A DNA stretch of 9,940 nucleotides from Candidatus Omnitrophota bacterium (GCA_028717825.1 JAQUNB010000026.1:1-9940), one strand, 5' to 3'; numbered from the stretch's first letter, positions 1-7,956 are shown. The notes: generated by a model not told the origin, from the letters alone. Translations and numbers: made by a program.

Positions 1-585
1 GAGGCTTCCCAAGGCATATTAAGGCCCGGTACGCTGGCAAAACCTGTTTTTACTCCTGCTGATATAATGGAGAATTTTGACAGAAAAGGGAAAACACAGA
101 CGTATATTGGGTGCGTCAAGACGGTCACCGAAGCGTTCGCCAGCGGCGTAAGGGTTTGGCAGAAAGCTTACCATAATGAGAGTATACCGTTCCCGCAGGG
201 GGCCTCATGCACTTTTACTTTGACGCCATGCGACAACGTGCCTGTCGCCCTAAGTTCAGGGGGATCTTTCGGGGACGATGTAATGACGGAAGAGGCGTTG
301 TATAGCTATATGATCTACCGGATGCCGGCGGAAGACAAAAATGTGCTGGAAGTTTTTAAAGCAACCGCTAAAGCTCTTTCGGTATGTTTTAGAGAGTGGA
401 AAGATTCCTGTTCGATTGTCGGGATCACCGCGAGCGGCGGGATAGCTCCGCAGCCGACTCCGATGGGGCCGGGCCCGGTAAGAGGGGCTAAAGGGGAGAA
501 CGGCAGACTTCTGGGAGGATATTTTGACGGGGATAAAATGTGCCGTGAAATGATCGCACATTTTGAGAAAAATAGCGAAAAATGA
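1..585 (+). CDS. Unrecognised protein, 5' end cut by the window edge
   Basis: I do not recognise this protein. The frame is open from base 1, and the first internal ATG (67) has no Shine-Dalgarno sequence in front of it. The gene therefore most likely starts left of the window, and 194 codons are visible before the TGA at 583-585. Counting from the ATG at 67, the protein has six cysteines (16, 48, 55, 107, 115, 159), a tryptophan/aromatic-rich first half, and a Gly/Pro-rich stretch at about 117-150 that includes PTPMGPGPVRGAKGENG. It ends in a short charged helix-like tail. No signal peptide, membrane segment or catalytic motif is visible. The composition suggests a small structural or assembly-type protein rather than an enzyme, but that is only an impression. 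The next gene has its own candidate promoter, so operon linkage with dnaX is not needed. Confidence 0.6.
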   Translation, partial: EASQGILRPGTLAKPVFTPADIMENFDRKGKTQTYIGCVKTVTEAFASGVRVWQKAYHNESIPFPQGASCTFTLTPCDNVPVALSSGGSFGDDVMTEEALYSYMIYRMPAEDKNVLEVFKATAKALSVCFREWKDSCSIVGITASGGIAPQPTPMGPGPVRGAKGENGRLLGGYFDGDKMCREMIAHFEKNSEK

Positions 586-601
586 CCCGACCCGATGTTC
601 C

Positions 602-630
602 TTGAATTTTGATATCCGCTGTGTTATAAG
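602..630 (+). promoter_or_regulatory. Candidate sigma70-type promoter for dnaX-recR
   Basis: TTGAAT (602-607) is followed after 17 bases by TATAAG (625-630), and a TG at 622-623 gives an extended -10. Predicted transcription start is near 637. The leader would then be about 175 nt and would contain the inverted-repeat element at 671-786. No start-site mapping is available, and the region is A/T-rich, so a chance match is possible. Confidence 0.45.
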
Positions 631-670
631 ATAGTAGTTTGATTAGAGTAAAAGCTCAAGAGGGAAAATA

Positions 671-786
671 CTAAACACAAAACACTAAACTCTAAATAAA
701 CTCAAAACCCAAATTCTTCAAATCCAAAACAGCGGTTTTGAGTTTTCTGTTTAAAATTTTGAATTTGTTTAGGGTTTAGAGTTTTA
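671..786. repeat. Imperfect inverted-repeat element of CTAAAC-type units
   Basis: The left arm (671-734) is a run of CTAAAC, CTAAACTCTAAA and TAAACTCAAAAC units. The right arm (735-786) carries the reverse complement in the order GTTTTGAG, TGTTTAAA, GTTTAGGG, TTTAGAGTTTTAG. Blocks CTCTAAA, TAAAC and TCAAAAC pair across the element with small gaps, so the transcript could fold into a long imperfect hairpin. The strand bias (C/A-rich left, G/T-rich right) and a period of roughly 6-7 bases differ from the neighbouring coding DNA. This looks like a dispersed, non-coding intergenic repeat of the kind seen in many candidate-phylum genomes. Copy number cannot be judged from one window. Confidence 0.6.
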
Positions 787-813
787 GCGGAAGAACGATT
801 AGGGCATATATAT

Positions 814-2508
814 ATGGCATACCAAACATTAGCACAGAAATACAGGCCGCAGGTTTTTGAGGAAGTGATCGGTCAGGAAGTCGTAACAAGGACGCTTAAG
901 AACGCCGTCCTTTCCGGGCGCATAGCGAATGCTTATATTTTCTGCGGCCCGCGTGGAACAGGTAAAACCTCGATCGCCAGGCTGCTTTCCAAGGCCCTTA
1001 ACTGCGAAAAGGGACCTGACAAGGCGCCGTGCAACAAATGTCAATCCTGCCGCGAAATAACGTCGGCCTCTAATATCGATGTCCTCGAGATAGACGGTGC
1101 TTCGAATAACAGCGTTGATGAGATAAGGGCGCTGCGTGAAAACGTGAAATTCTCTCCGGCAAAAGGCAAGTATAAGATCTATATTATAGACGAAGTGCAT
1201 ATGTTGTCACAGGGGGCGTTCAACGCGCTCTTAAAGACGCTGGAAGAGCCGCCGGAACATGTGAAATTCATTTTTGCGACGACCGAACCGCATAAAGTCC
1301 TGCCTACGATTCTATCGCGTTGTCAGCGGTTCGATTTTAGAAGGATACCTTCTTTGGTTATAGCCGAAAAGATCAGGGAAACAGCCAAAAAAGAGAAGAT
1401 CGATCTGGACGAGAAAGCGGCGCTCCTGATCTCACGCACGGCGGATGGAAGTCTGCGGGACGCGCTGGTCATACTCGACCAGATGATATCTTTTACCGGC
1501 GGACGTATCACGATGGATGAAGTAGTAGAACTTCTGGGAATGATACATAAAGACAAATTATACAAGCTCGCCGACGGTATTATCTCAAACGACACCGTCA
1601 AAACGGCCAATATTCTTGACGATATGATCTCCGGGGGTAAAGACCCTGTTTTTATTGCCAACAATCTTATAAGCCATTTTAGGGACCTCATGATATTGAA
1701 GACAGTCGCTAAACCCACTTCGGATATGGCGTTTTCCAAAGATGAGCTGGATCTTTTTAAGAAGCAGCTGGAAACTGTTTCGTTGGAAGAGATCCTGTAT
1801 ATTCTGTATAGCCTATCGAGTTGTCTTACCTTGATGAAAAGCGCTTCTTCGGTCAGGGTGCCCCTGGAACTTTGTCTAATAAAACTTACAAAAAGAAGCG
1901 CGGTGTTGTCCTTGCCCGAAATTATGGAAAAACTGGAAAATATGGGTGCCGGCGAATATGTGAGCGTAGATAATTTTAAAAAAGCGTCAAAAACTATCAG
2001 TGAAAAAAACAGTACGATCTCGGAAAACCTTCATATAAAAAAGGATACCGGTGATCTGGAAAACGGTACCATGACAAACGGCAATGGCGGCTCAGAAGCG
2101 CTCTCGTCGGATTTCGAGAATATGTCAAACCACTGGAAGACATTACTAAATCTTATTAAGAAAGATAAAATGTCCGTATATACTTTCTTGTGTACGGGCA
2201 AACCCGTGGAATTCGGAAAAGATAAAGTAGTGATCGGTTTTGCAAAGGACCAGTCTTTTAATAAAGAAGCGCTTGAGTCATCATCTGTTAATACGGCAAT
2301 AATAGAGGGCGCCATAAAAAAAATAACAGGATTTAACCCGAAGCTGGAATTTGTGCTTCTTGAATTTTTGGGAGAAAAACACGAAAAAAGTCTCGAAGCT
2401 AGTCAAAAACGTTTGAAAGAAAAAGAAGAGATAAAACCTGTGGTCGAACAAGCGATGGATATTTTTGGCGGACACGTTGTGAGGGATATGATGGAGGATA
2501 TGCCGTGA
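814..2508 (+). CDS. dnaX: DNA polymerase III subunit tau/gamma (clamp loader ATPase)
   Basis: This is the ATPase of the clamp-loader complex, which loads the beta clamp onto primed DNA and, as tau, ties the loader to the polymerase. The N-terminus carries the family signature (YRPQVFEEVIGQE, residues 10-22), Walker A GPRGTGKT (45-52), a zinc site of C64, C73, C76 and C79, Walker B IIDEVH (124-129), sensor 1 around FIFATTEPHK, the SRC motif with the trans-acting arginine R169, and sensor 2 GSLRDAL with R216. Domain III follows to about residue 375. Then comes a polar, Ser/Asn/Lys-rich linker (about 385-430) and a C-terminal tau-type domain ending in a DIFGGHVV-like tail. At 564 residues it is a normal tau length. 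The ATG has only a weak upstream AGGG (801-804). The stop overlaps the GTG start of recR. A-runs in the linker may allow a gamma-like short product (see 1978-2054). Confidence 0.97.
   Translation: MAYQTLAQKYRPQVFEEVIGQEVVTRTLKNAVLSGRIANAYIFCGPRGTGKTSIARLLSKALNCEKGPDKAPCNKCQSCREITSASNIDVLEIDGASNNSVDEIRALRENVKFSPAKGKYKIYIIDEVHMLSQGAFNALLKTLEEPPEHVKFIFATTEPHKVLPTILSRCQRFDFRRIPSLVIAEKIRETAKKEKIDLDEKAALLISRTADGSLRDALVILDQMISFTGGRITMDEVVELLGMIHKDKLYKLADGIISNDTVKTANILDDMISGGKDPVFIANNLISHFRDLMILKTVAKPTSDMAFSKDELDLFKKQLETVSLEEILYILYSLSSCLTLMKSASSVRVPLELCLIKLTKRSAVLSLPEIMEKLENMGAGEYVSVDNFKKASKTISEKNSTISENLHIKKDTGDLENGTMTNGNGGSEALSSDFENMSNHWKTLLNLIKKDKMSVYTFLCTGKPVEFGKDKVVIGFAKDQSFNKEALESSSVNTAIIEGAIKKITGFNPKLEFVLLEFLGEKHEKSLEASQKRLKEKEEIKPVVEQAMDIFGGHVVRDMMEDMP
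1978..2054 (+). other. Candidate slippage/frameshift region in dnaX linker
   Basis: Four A-runs lie within 65 bases of the in-frame linker: A6 (1978-1983), A5 (1989-1993), A7 (2003-2009) and A6 (2037-2042). The A7 run followed by C reads A AAA AAC in the zero frame (2004-2010), a fit to the X XXY YYZ -1 slippery pattern. A -1 shift there would add 14 residues and stop at TGA 2052-2054, giving about 413 residues. A +1 shift would stop at TAA 2036-2038. Either outcome removes the tau-specific C-terminus but keeps the ATPase and oligomerisation domains, as in E. coli gamma. I see no strong internal Shine-Dalgarno and no close downstream stem, so RNA polymerase slippage may be the likelier mechanism if the signal is real. 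Confidence 0.4.
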
Positions 2509-3107
2509 GAAAAGGATTTCCCGAGCCGATGGAAACGCTTATAAAGCAATTCAGTAAAATGCCGGGGATAGGAGCGCGTTCGGCACAGAGGATGACCTTC
2601 CACATATTAAAATCTGCGAAAGAAGATGTCGAAGAACTTACAAGGTCCATAAAGAACGTAAAAGAGAATATCAGGTTCTGTAAAACGTGCAATAATTTAA
2701 GCGACCGGGAAACTTGTTCGATCTGTTCCGACAATACGCGCGATAAAATAAAGATCTGTGTTGTTGAAAGTCCCGCAAGCGTCTATGCAATGGAAAAAAG
2801 CGGAATATATAACGGCTTATATCATGTTCTTTTGGGGGAGCTTTCTCCTATAGATGGTGTTGGCCCGGATGAGCTTAAGATCAAAGAGCTCGTTCAGAGG
2901 GTTAAAGGCAGCAAGATCGAGGAAGTCATAATCGCGACCGACTTTACGACAGAGGGAGAAACAACGGCTTTATATCTTTTTGAGATCCTAAAGCCGCTTA
3001 AAGTAAAGATATCTCGCCTTGCCAGGGGCGTCCCGATAGGCGGAACCCTTGAATATGCGGATGTAGGTACGCTTCAAATGGCGTTTGAAGAAAGAAAAAG
3101 TGCCTGA
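2505..3107 (+). CDS. recR: Recombination mediator protein RecR
   Basis: RecR works with RecO (and RecF) to load RecA at single-strand gaps during recombinational repair. The 200-residue length is typical. In order the protein shows the helix-hairpin-helix region with PGIGARSAQRM (20-30), a zinc finger with C59, C62, C71 and C74, the Toprim domain with VVE (86-88) and the ATDFTTEGETTA segment, and the C-terminal GGTLEYADVGTLQMAF motif that shapes the ring. The start is GTG at 2505, preceded by GGAGG at 2493-2497 with 7-base spacing. It overlaps the dnaX stop in the tetranucleotide GTGA, which points to translational coupling. In many bacteria a small YbaB/EbfC gene sits between dnaX and recR; here there is no room for one. 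Confidence 0.96.
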   Translation: MRKGFPEPMETLIKQFSKMPGIGARSAQRMTFHILKSAKEDVEELTRSIKNVKENIRFCKTCNNLSDRETCSICSDNTRDKIKICVVESPASVYAMEKSGIYNGLYHVLLGELSPIDGVGPDELKIKELVQRVKGSKIEEVIIATDFTTEGETTALYLFEILKPLKVKISRLARGVPIGGTLEYADVGTLQMAFEERKSA

Positions 3108-3134
3108 TCGGATATTTTTGTAATCCGAGACAGG
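3103..3134 (+). other. Hairpin overlapping the recR stop codon
   Basis: CCTG-a-TCGGAT (3103-3113) pairs with ATCCGA-ga-CAGG (3123-3134), giving ten base pairs with a small internal loop and a 9-nt terminal loop. The recR TGA (3105-3107) lies in the stem. No T-tract follows, so this is not a standard intrinsic terminator; it may protect the 3' end or be incidental. Confidence 0.3.
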
Positions 3135-3192
3135 AGCGCATAAATCGACAAAAGTAAATATACAAAAAAGTTATCCGCACGACGATAAAAAC

Positions 3193-3220
3193 TTGACTTG
3201 AGTGGTAATATCGTTATACT
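3193..3220 (+). promoter_or_regulatory. Candidate sigma70-type promoter for the membrane protein gene
   Basis: TTGACT (3193-3198) and TATACT (3215-3220) are separated by 16 bases; each matches the consensus at 5 of 6 positions. The predicted start is near 3227, giving a leader of about 60 nt before the ATG at 3290. The rest of the 182-base spacer after recR shows no gene. Confidence 0.5.
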
Positions 3221-3289
3221 GTTATTTAATGAAAGTGTATCTCATAGCAAGATAGCTGTTTTACAAGTTGAATTAAAAAGGGGGACCAT

Positions 3290-4054
3290 ATGGGAGTTAT
3301 AGAAGCCATTAAAAAAGGGTTCGTTTTGTCCGGTAAACTTATGAATGTTGTGCTGGTGTTCTTTGTTTTTAACGCCATAGTTGGATTAATCAGCCTTCCT
3401 ATGGCTAATCCGGCTAACACGGGTAAGCCCGGGGCTATAGCTATTTCGATAGTATCCAGTGTGATATTTTTTCTGATCTTTATCTTTTTGCAGGGCGGAG
3501 CGCTTGGACTAGTGAGGGATCAGATAAAGAGCTCCACCTCAAGCATGGCCAATTTTGCGGGATATGGGAAAAAGTATTACTTGAGGATATTGGGGTTACT
3601 CTTCTTTTATATCCTGCTCGCTATAGCGGTTGTGCTCCTTCTTAGTTTAGCAAGTGCCGGCATCCTGCTCTTAGGCGACAATGTTGTAACACGCAGCCTA
3701 GTGGCGACGATCGTGACGATAGTTGCGATAATCCTTATAACTCTTTTACTTTACCCGATTTATGCGATTATTGTGGATGATACGGGAGTGGTCGCATCTT
3801 TCAAAAAAGGTGTTGGTCTGGCAATAAGTAATTTCTGGAAAACTTTAGGGCTTTTTATAACCATGCTTTTACTGAGCCTTGTGATATCGCTACTAATAGG
3901 TTTTCTTGCCGGTTTGGCCACTGTCCCGATACCGGTAAACATTGGGCAGATCGTTATTGCCATAGTGAACGCGTTGGTCCAATCGTATATACCGATAGTT
4001 ATGATGGTGGGTTTTATGTGTTTTTATATGTCGCTTGAACAAAAAGTGTCTTAA
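3290..4054 (+). CDS. Six-helix integral membrane protein of unknown function
   Basis: The 254-residue protein is strongly hydrophobic, with about six membrane segments near residues 18-38, 49-74, 98-128, 136-161, 184-208 and 218-248. No signal peptidase site, metal ligands or transporter signature is visible. The stretch between helices 4 and 5 (YPIYAIIVDDTGVVASFKKG, then a helix start at NFWKTLG) resembles a pattern common in poorly characterised bacterial membrane proteins related to the glycerophosphodiester phosphodiesterase membrane domain or DUF975-like families. This is a resemblance in layout, not a family assignment. The ATG is preceded by AAAAAGGGGGA (3275-3285), a good ribosome binding site. 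The gene has its own candidate promoter and a strong terminator, so it is likely transcribed alone and its neighbours say nothing about its job. Confidence 0.85.
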   Translation: MGVIEAIKKGFVLSGKLMNVVLVFFVFNAIVGLISLPMANPANTGKPGAIAISIVSSVIFFLIFIFLQGGALGLVRDQIKSSTSSMANFAGYGKKYYLRILGLLFFYILLAIAVVLLLSLASAGILLLGDNVVTRSLVATIVTIVAIILITLLLYPIYAIIVDDTGVVASFKKGVGLAISNFWKTLGLFITMLLLSLVISLLIGFLAGLATVPIPVNIGQIVIAIVNALVQSYIPIVMMVGFMCFYMSLEQKVS

Positions 4055-4086
4055 GCTTTAAAAATAGCGATCAGCGGTATGATTTC

Positions 4087-4123
4087 AAAAAGTGGATCTC
4101 CTTCGGGAGATCCACTTTTTTTT
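4087..4123 (+). terminator. Strong intrinsic terminator with UUCG tetraloop
   Basis: A perfect 15-bp stem (4087-4101 with 4106-4120) closes on the stable C(UUCG)G tetraloop and ends in eight T residues (4116-4123). The matching A-run on the other side (4087-4091) means it could also stop transcription on the minus strand. It ends the membrane protein unit and insulates the PFOR gene. Confidence 0.95.
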
Positions 4124-4194
4124 GTGTTCAAAGGACTTTTTCTCGATATTGACCGATCAGGGGCAGTTTCCTTGTTATTAACCAAGAAAAACGC

Positions 4195-4223
4195 TTAACA
4201 AGCAAGGGGCGCTGTGATAAAAT
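4195..4223 (+). promoter_or_regulatory. Candidate sigma70-type promoter for the PFOR gene
   Basis: TTAACA (4195-4200) and TAAAAT (4218-4223) each match the consensus at 5 of 6 positions with optimal 17-base spacing. The predicted start near 4230 gives a leader of about 110 nt. I saw no known riboswitch or clear operator palindrome in that leader. Confidence 0.45.
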
Positions 4224-4342
4224 ACTTAACCTTATTGGCTTGGTGCTGAGAATTTTGCTATTTTTGTCTAGAGAACAAGGCAGCATAGTTCATACTACAG
4301 AAATTTACTACAATAACTAAATTAAATTCAGGAGGTTTTACA

Positions 4343-7300
4343 ATGAAACGTGACATGGTTTCACACGACGGTAATAGCGCGGTAGCGCATGTGGCCCACG
4401 CTACCAATGAGGTAATAGCCATATATCCTATAACACCCTCTTCGAATATGGGTGAGATATCCGATCTTAAGTCCTCTAAGGGTGAGAAGAACATCTGGGG
4501 CACCGTGCCCATAGTAGTTGAAATGCAGTCAGAAGCCGGCGCAGCGGGCGCGGTACACGGGGCTTTGAGTACGGGGGCATTGACGACGACCTTTACGGCA
4601 TCGCAGGGGCTTCTTCTTATGATCCCGAACATGTATAAGATAGCCGGAGAATTAACCCCGACGGTTTTTCACATAGCGGCAAGGTCATTGGCATGCCAAG
4701 CGCTATCGATCTTTGGTGACCATTCGGATGTTATGTCGACCCGTTCTACCGGCTGGGCGCTTCTTGCCTCTTCCAGTGTTCAGGAAGCCATGGATTTTGC
4801 ATTGATCTCACAGGCAGCCACACTTGAATCGCGTGTGCCGTTCTTGCATTTTTTTGAAGGTTTTCGTGTCTCACACGAGATCCAGAAAATAGAAGAACTT
4901 ACCTTTGATGACATGAGATCGATGTTGGATGAAAATTTAATTCATAAACACCGTGCTCGTGGCATGAACCCGGAACATCCGGCGATCAGGGGAACCTCAC
5001 AAAACCCGGATGTGTATTTTCAGGGAAGGGAATCGGTAAATAATTATTATATGGCGTGTCCCGGAATAGTTCAAAAAACTATGGATAAATTCGCCAAACT
5101 AACCGGCCGGGCATATAAACTTTTTGATTATATCGGAGCTCCGGACGCGGACCGCATAATTATCGCAATAGGGTCCGGGGCCGAAGCCGTGCATGAAGCA
5201 GTCGATTATCTGAACGCTAAGGGTGAGAAACTCGGTGTTCTAAAGGTAAGGTTATATCGTCCGTTCGATACAAAAGCGTTCATAAACACCATACCTCGAA
5301 CAGTGAAAGCCATAGCGGTCTTAGACCGGACTAAAGAACCCGGAAGTCTCGGCGAACCGTTATATGAGGACGTAAGAACGGCTATAGGCGAGGCGATGGA
5401 AGAGGGCTACGCGCCGTTTAAAGCTTACCCGATAGTTATAGGCGGCAGATATGGCCTTGGCTCGGCTGAGTTCACACCGGCGATGGCAAAAGCCGTGTTC
5501 GATAGCCTGAAGGAAAAAAGACCAAAAAATCACTTTACTGTCGGGATAAAGGATGACGTTTCCGATACAAGTCTCATTTTTGATCCAAACTTTAGTGCTG
5601 AAAGCGAAGATACTTATAGGGCAATGTTCTATGGCTTAGGTTCGGACGGAACCGTTGGGGCCAACAAGAATTCGATCAAGATAATAGCGGGAAAGACCGA
5701 TTATAACGCGCAAGGTTATTTTGTATATGATTCCAAAAAAGCCGGTGCCGTAACTATTTCACATCTTCGCTTTGGCAAAAAACCCATCCGCAGTCCTTAT
5801 CTCATCACAAAAGCCAATTTTCTGGCCTGTCACAATTTTTCTTTTCTTGAAAAATACAATATGCTTAAAAATCTCGAAGATGGCGGTATTTTTCTTTTAA
5901 CTTCACTTTACGGCAAAAATGAAGTCTGGCAGCACATCCCGCCAAAGGTCCAGAAACAAATAATCGATAAAAAAATAAAGTTTTATGTTATTAACGCCAT
6001 TAAAATAGCCGAAGAGATCGGGCTCGGCGGGCGCATAAACGTGATCATGCAGACCGCATTCTTCAGGATATCGAAAGTAGTTGATGAGAAGATAGCGATC
6101 GGCGCGATAAAAGACGCCATAAAAAAGACATACGGCAAAAAAGGCGACAAGGTAGTTGAGATGAATACACGCGCAGTCGATGCGGCGCTGGACAATATAG
6201 AGGAAGTAAAAGTTCCGGACAAGTTTACCGGGAAAGTGATCGAAAGGTCGATAGTCCCGGATGACGCGCCGGAATTTGTTAAAGAGACGACTACAAAACT
6301 CATGAAAGGCGAAGGAGAGACCGTCAAAGTATCCGAAATGCCCGTTGATGGGACTTGGCCGGTGGCGACCACCCAATTTGAGAAACGGAATATCGCGATA
6401 AATATCCCGGTATGGAACCCCGAAACTTGTATACAATGCGGTAAGTGTACCATGCTGTGCCCTCACGCGGTAATTCGCGCCAAAGTATATGAGGAAAAAT
6501 ATATTAAAAGCGCACCGAAAACATTTAAGCATACAACACCGAAACCGCCTAAAGGAAAAGAAGGGTATGTCTATACTTTGCAGGTCGCTCCTGAAGACTG
6601 CACCGGCTGCGGCGTTTGTGTGCATAACTGTCCCGTTAAAGACAAAGAAGCCATAAAGATGATGCCGCAGGAAGCGCTAAGGGAAACAGAGAGAGAGAAC
6701 TTTAAATATTTTATGAGCCTCCCGGATACGGATCCGGCTCTATATAATCGCAACACGATGAACGGCATCCAGTTCGTAAGGCCGCTTTTCGAGTTTTCGG
6801 GCGCGTGCGCCGGTTGCGGGGAGACAGGATATGTGAAGCTTATGAGCCAGCTTTTCGGCGACAGGGCGATCATAGCGAACGCGACAGGATGTTCGTCTAT
6901 TTACGGCGGTAACTTACCGACGACACCTTATTGCGTGAGAGCCGACGGCAGAGGTCCGGCGTGGAGCAATTCTCTTTTTGAGGACAACGCGGAATTTGCT
7001 TATGGTATGCGGCTCACTGTGGATAAATACAGCGAATACGCCAGAGAACTTGCCGACAGGATCATTTCCGGAGGAAAGGCTAAGATAAATATGGCGTTAC
7101 TGGGTGAGATCAAATCTGCCGTTCAAACAACACAGGCTGAGATAGAAGAGCAACGAGCGAAAGTGGCAAGATTGAAAGAAGAATTGAAAAAATGTGACCA
7201 ACCCGAGTGCAGGGAGCTTTTATCTATAGCGGATTATTTCGTAAAAAAATCCGTATGGGGCGTAGGCGGCGACGGGTGGGCGTATGATATAGGTTATGGT

Positions 7301-7921
7301 GGATTGGACCACGTCATAGCCGCTGGTCGGAACGTGAACCTATTGGTTTTGGATACAGAAGTGTATTCGAATACCGGCGGACAGGCGTCGAAATCAACTC
7401 CAATGGGCGCCGTAGCGCAGTTCGCGGCAGGCGGGAAACCGATAGGCAAAAAAGATCTTGGACTTATGGCGATAAGCTATGGTTATGTGTATGTCGCTAA
7501 AATAGCGATGGGCGTGGACCCGATGCAGGCGATGAAAGCGTTCATAGAAGCTGAGGCGTATGAAGGGCCATCGCTTATAATTGCGTATAGCCATTGTATT
7601 GCCCACGGGTATGATCTCATCAACGGCGTGGACGAACAGAAAAAAGCGGTTGCTTCCGGGCATTGGCCGCTATTTAGGTACAATCCCTCTCTTTGCAAGG
7701 AAGGCAAGAATCCTTTGACACTTGACAGCAAAGCTCCGAGCATAAAGCTGGAGGATTATATCTACAACGAGAACAGGTATAATGTTCTCAAGAAGATAAA
7801 CCCGGAAAGGGCCAAAGAACTGCTCGATAAAGCGCAAAAAATAGTTCAGGACCATTTTGAGCTCTATAAATATTTATCGGAACGAAAGATCTCTTCTTGC
7901 GAAGATCTACCCAAACAGTAA
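4343..7921 (+). CDS. nifJ: Pyruvate:ferredoxin (flavodoxin) oxidoreductase, single-chain
   Basis: This cytoplasmic, oxygen-sensitive enzyme converts pyruvate and CoA to acetyl-CoA and CO2 and passes two electrons to ferredoxin or flavodoxin; the reaction can run in reverse. At 1192 residues it is a full-length homodimeric-type PFOR. The pyruvate/TPP domain has YPITPSS (28-34, with T31), E64 in VEMQSEAG and R114 in the ARS motif, at the same numbers as the active-site residues described for the Desulfovibrio africanus enzyme. A CoA-binding region and the gamma/EKR-type domain follow. The ferredoxin-like domain has two 4Fe-4S motifs, C696/C699/C702/C706 and C753/C756/C759/C763. The C-terminal TPP domain holds the proximal cluster ligands C822, C825, C850 and C1085, GDGW (976-979) and YSNTGGQ (1008-1014). 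AGGAGGT at 4330-4336, six bases before the ATG, is a near-perfect ribosome binding site and suggests high expression. The gene stands alone between terminators. Confidence 0.98.
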   Translation: MKRDMVSHDGNSAVAHVAHATNEVIAIYPITPSSNMGEISDLKSSKGEKNIWGTVPIVVEMQSEAGAAGAVHGALSTGALTTTFTASQGLLLMIPNMYKIAGELTPTVFHIAARSLACQALSIFGDHSDVMSTRSTGWALLASSSVQEAMDFALISQAATLESRVPFLHFFEGFRVSHEIQKIEELTFDDMRSMLDENLIHKHRARGMNPEHPAIRGTSQNPDVYFQGRESVNNYYMACPGIVQKTMDKFAKLTGRAYKLFDYIGAPDADRIIIAIGSGAEAVHEAVDYLNAKGEKLGVLKVRLYRPFDTKAFINTIPRTVKAIAVLDRTKEPGSLGEPLYEDVRTAIGEAMEEGYAPFKAYPIVIGGRYGLGSAEFTPAMAKAVFDSLKEKRPKNHFTVGIKDDVSDTSLIFDPNFSAESEDTYRAMFYGLGSDGTVGANKNSIKIIAGKTDYNAQGYFVYDSKKAGAVTISHLRFGKKPIRSPYLITKANFLACHNFSFLEKYNMLKNLEDGGIFLLTSLYGKNEVWQHIPPKVQKQIIDKKIKFYVINAIKIAEEIGLGGRINVIMQTAFFRISKVVDEKIAIGAIKDAIKKTYGKKGDKVVEMNTRAVDAALDNIEEVKVPDKFTGKVIERSIVPDDAPEFVKETTTKLMKGEGETVKVSEMPVDGTWPVATTQFEKRNIAINIPVWNPETCIQCGKCTMLCPHAVIRAKVYEEKYIKSAPKTFKHTTPKPPKGKEGYVYTLQVAPEDCTGCGVCVHNCPVKDKEAIKMMPQEALRETERENFKYFMSLPDTDPALYNRNTMNGIQFVRPLFEFSGACAGCGETGYVKLMSQLFGDRAIIANATGCSSIYGGNLPTTPYCVRADGRGPAWSNSLFEDNAEFAYGMRLTVDKYSEYARELADRIISGGKAKINMALLGEIKSAVQTTQAEIEEQRAKVARLKEELKKCDQPECRELLSIADYFVKKSVWGVGGDGWAYDIGYGGLDHVIAAGRNVNLLVLDTEVYSNTGGQASKSTPMGAVAQFAAGGKPIGKKDLGLMAISYGYVYVAKIAMGVDPMQAMKAFIEAEAYEGPSLIIAYSHCIAHGYDLINGVDEQKKAVASGHWPLFRYNPSLCKEGKNPLTLDSKAPSIKLEDYIYNENRYNVLKKINPERAKELLDKAQKIVQDHFELYKYLSERKISSCEDLPKQ

Positions 7922-7956
7922 AAAACGAAAGAGATGAAGATGCCGGTTGTAGTATT

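Noticed and set aside
2046..2068. TACCG/CGGTA stem downstream of the dnaX A-runs as a frameshift stimulator
   Set aside because: It is only five base pairs with a 13-base loop, and starts about 35 bases after the A7 heptamer, too far for a typical stimulatory stem.
3171..3179. TTATCCGCA, one mismatch from a DnaA box
   Set aside because: It is a single isolated site without an AT-rich unwinding region or further boxes, and dnaX-recR is not an origin marker.
4230..4342. Possible riboswitch or structured leader before the PFOR gene
   Set aside because: I see only short, weak pairings such as TTGT/ACAA and no conserved riboswitch core. The leader is A/T-rich and ends in an ordinary strong ribosome binding site.
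5903..6625. 240-residue open frame on the minus strand
   Set aside because: It lies wholly inside the PFOR gene, antisense to conserved domains including the first ferredoxin-type cluster motif, and its sequence (rich in F, Y and R) looks like the back-translation of coding DNA. No start signal is seen.
7080..7220. Helical, Glu/Lys-rich stretch in PFOR as a foreign insertion
   Set aside because: A charged helical segment before the GDGW motif is expected in full-length PFOR proteins, and the total length is normal.
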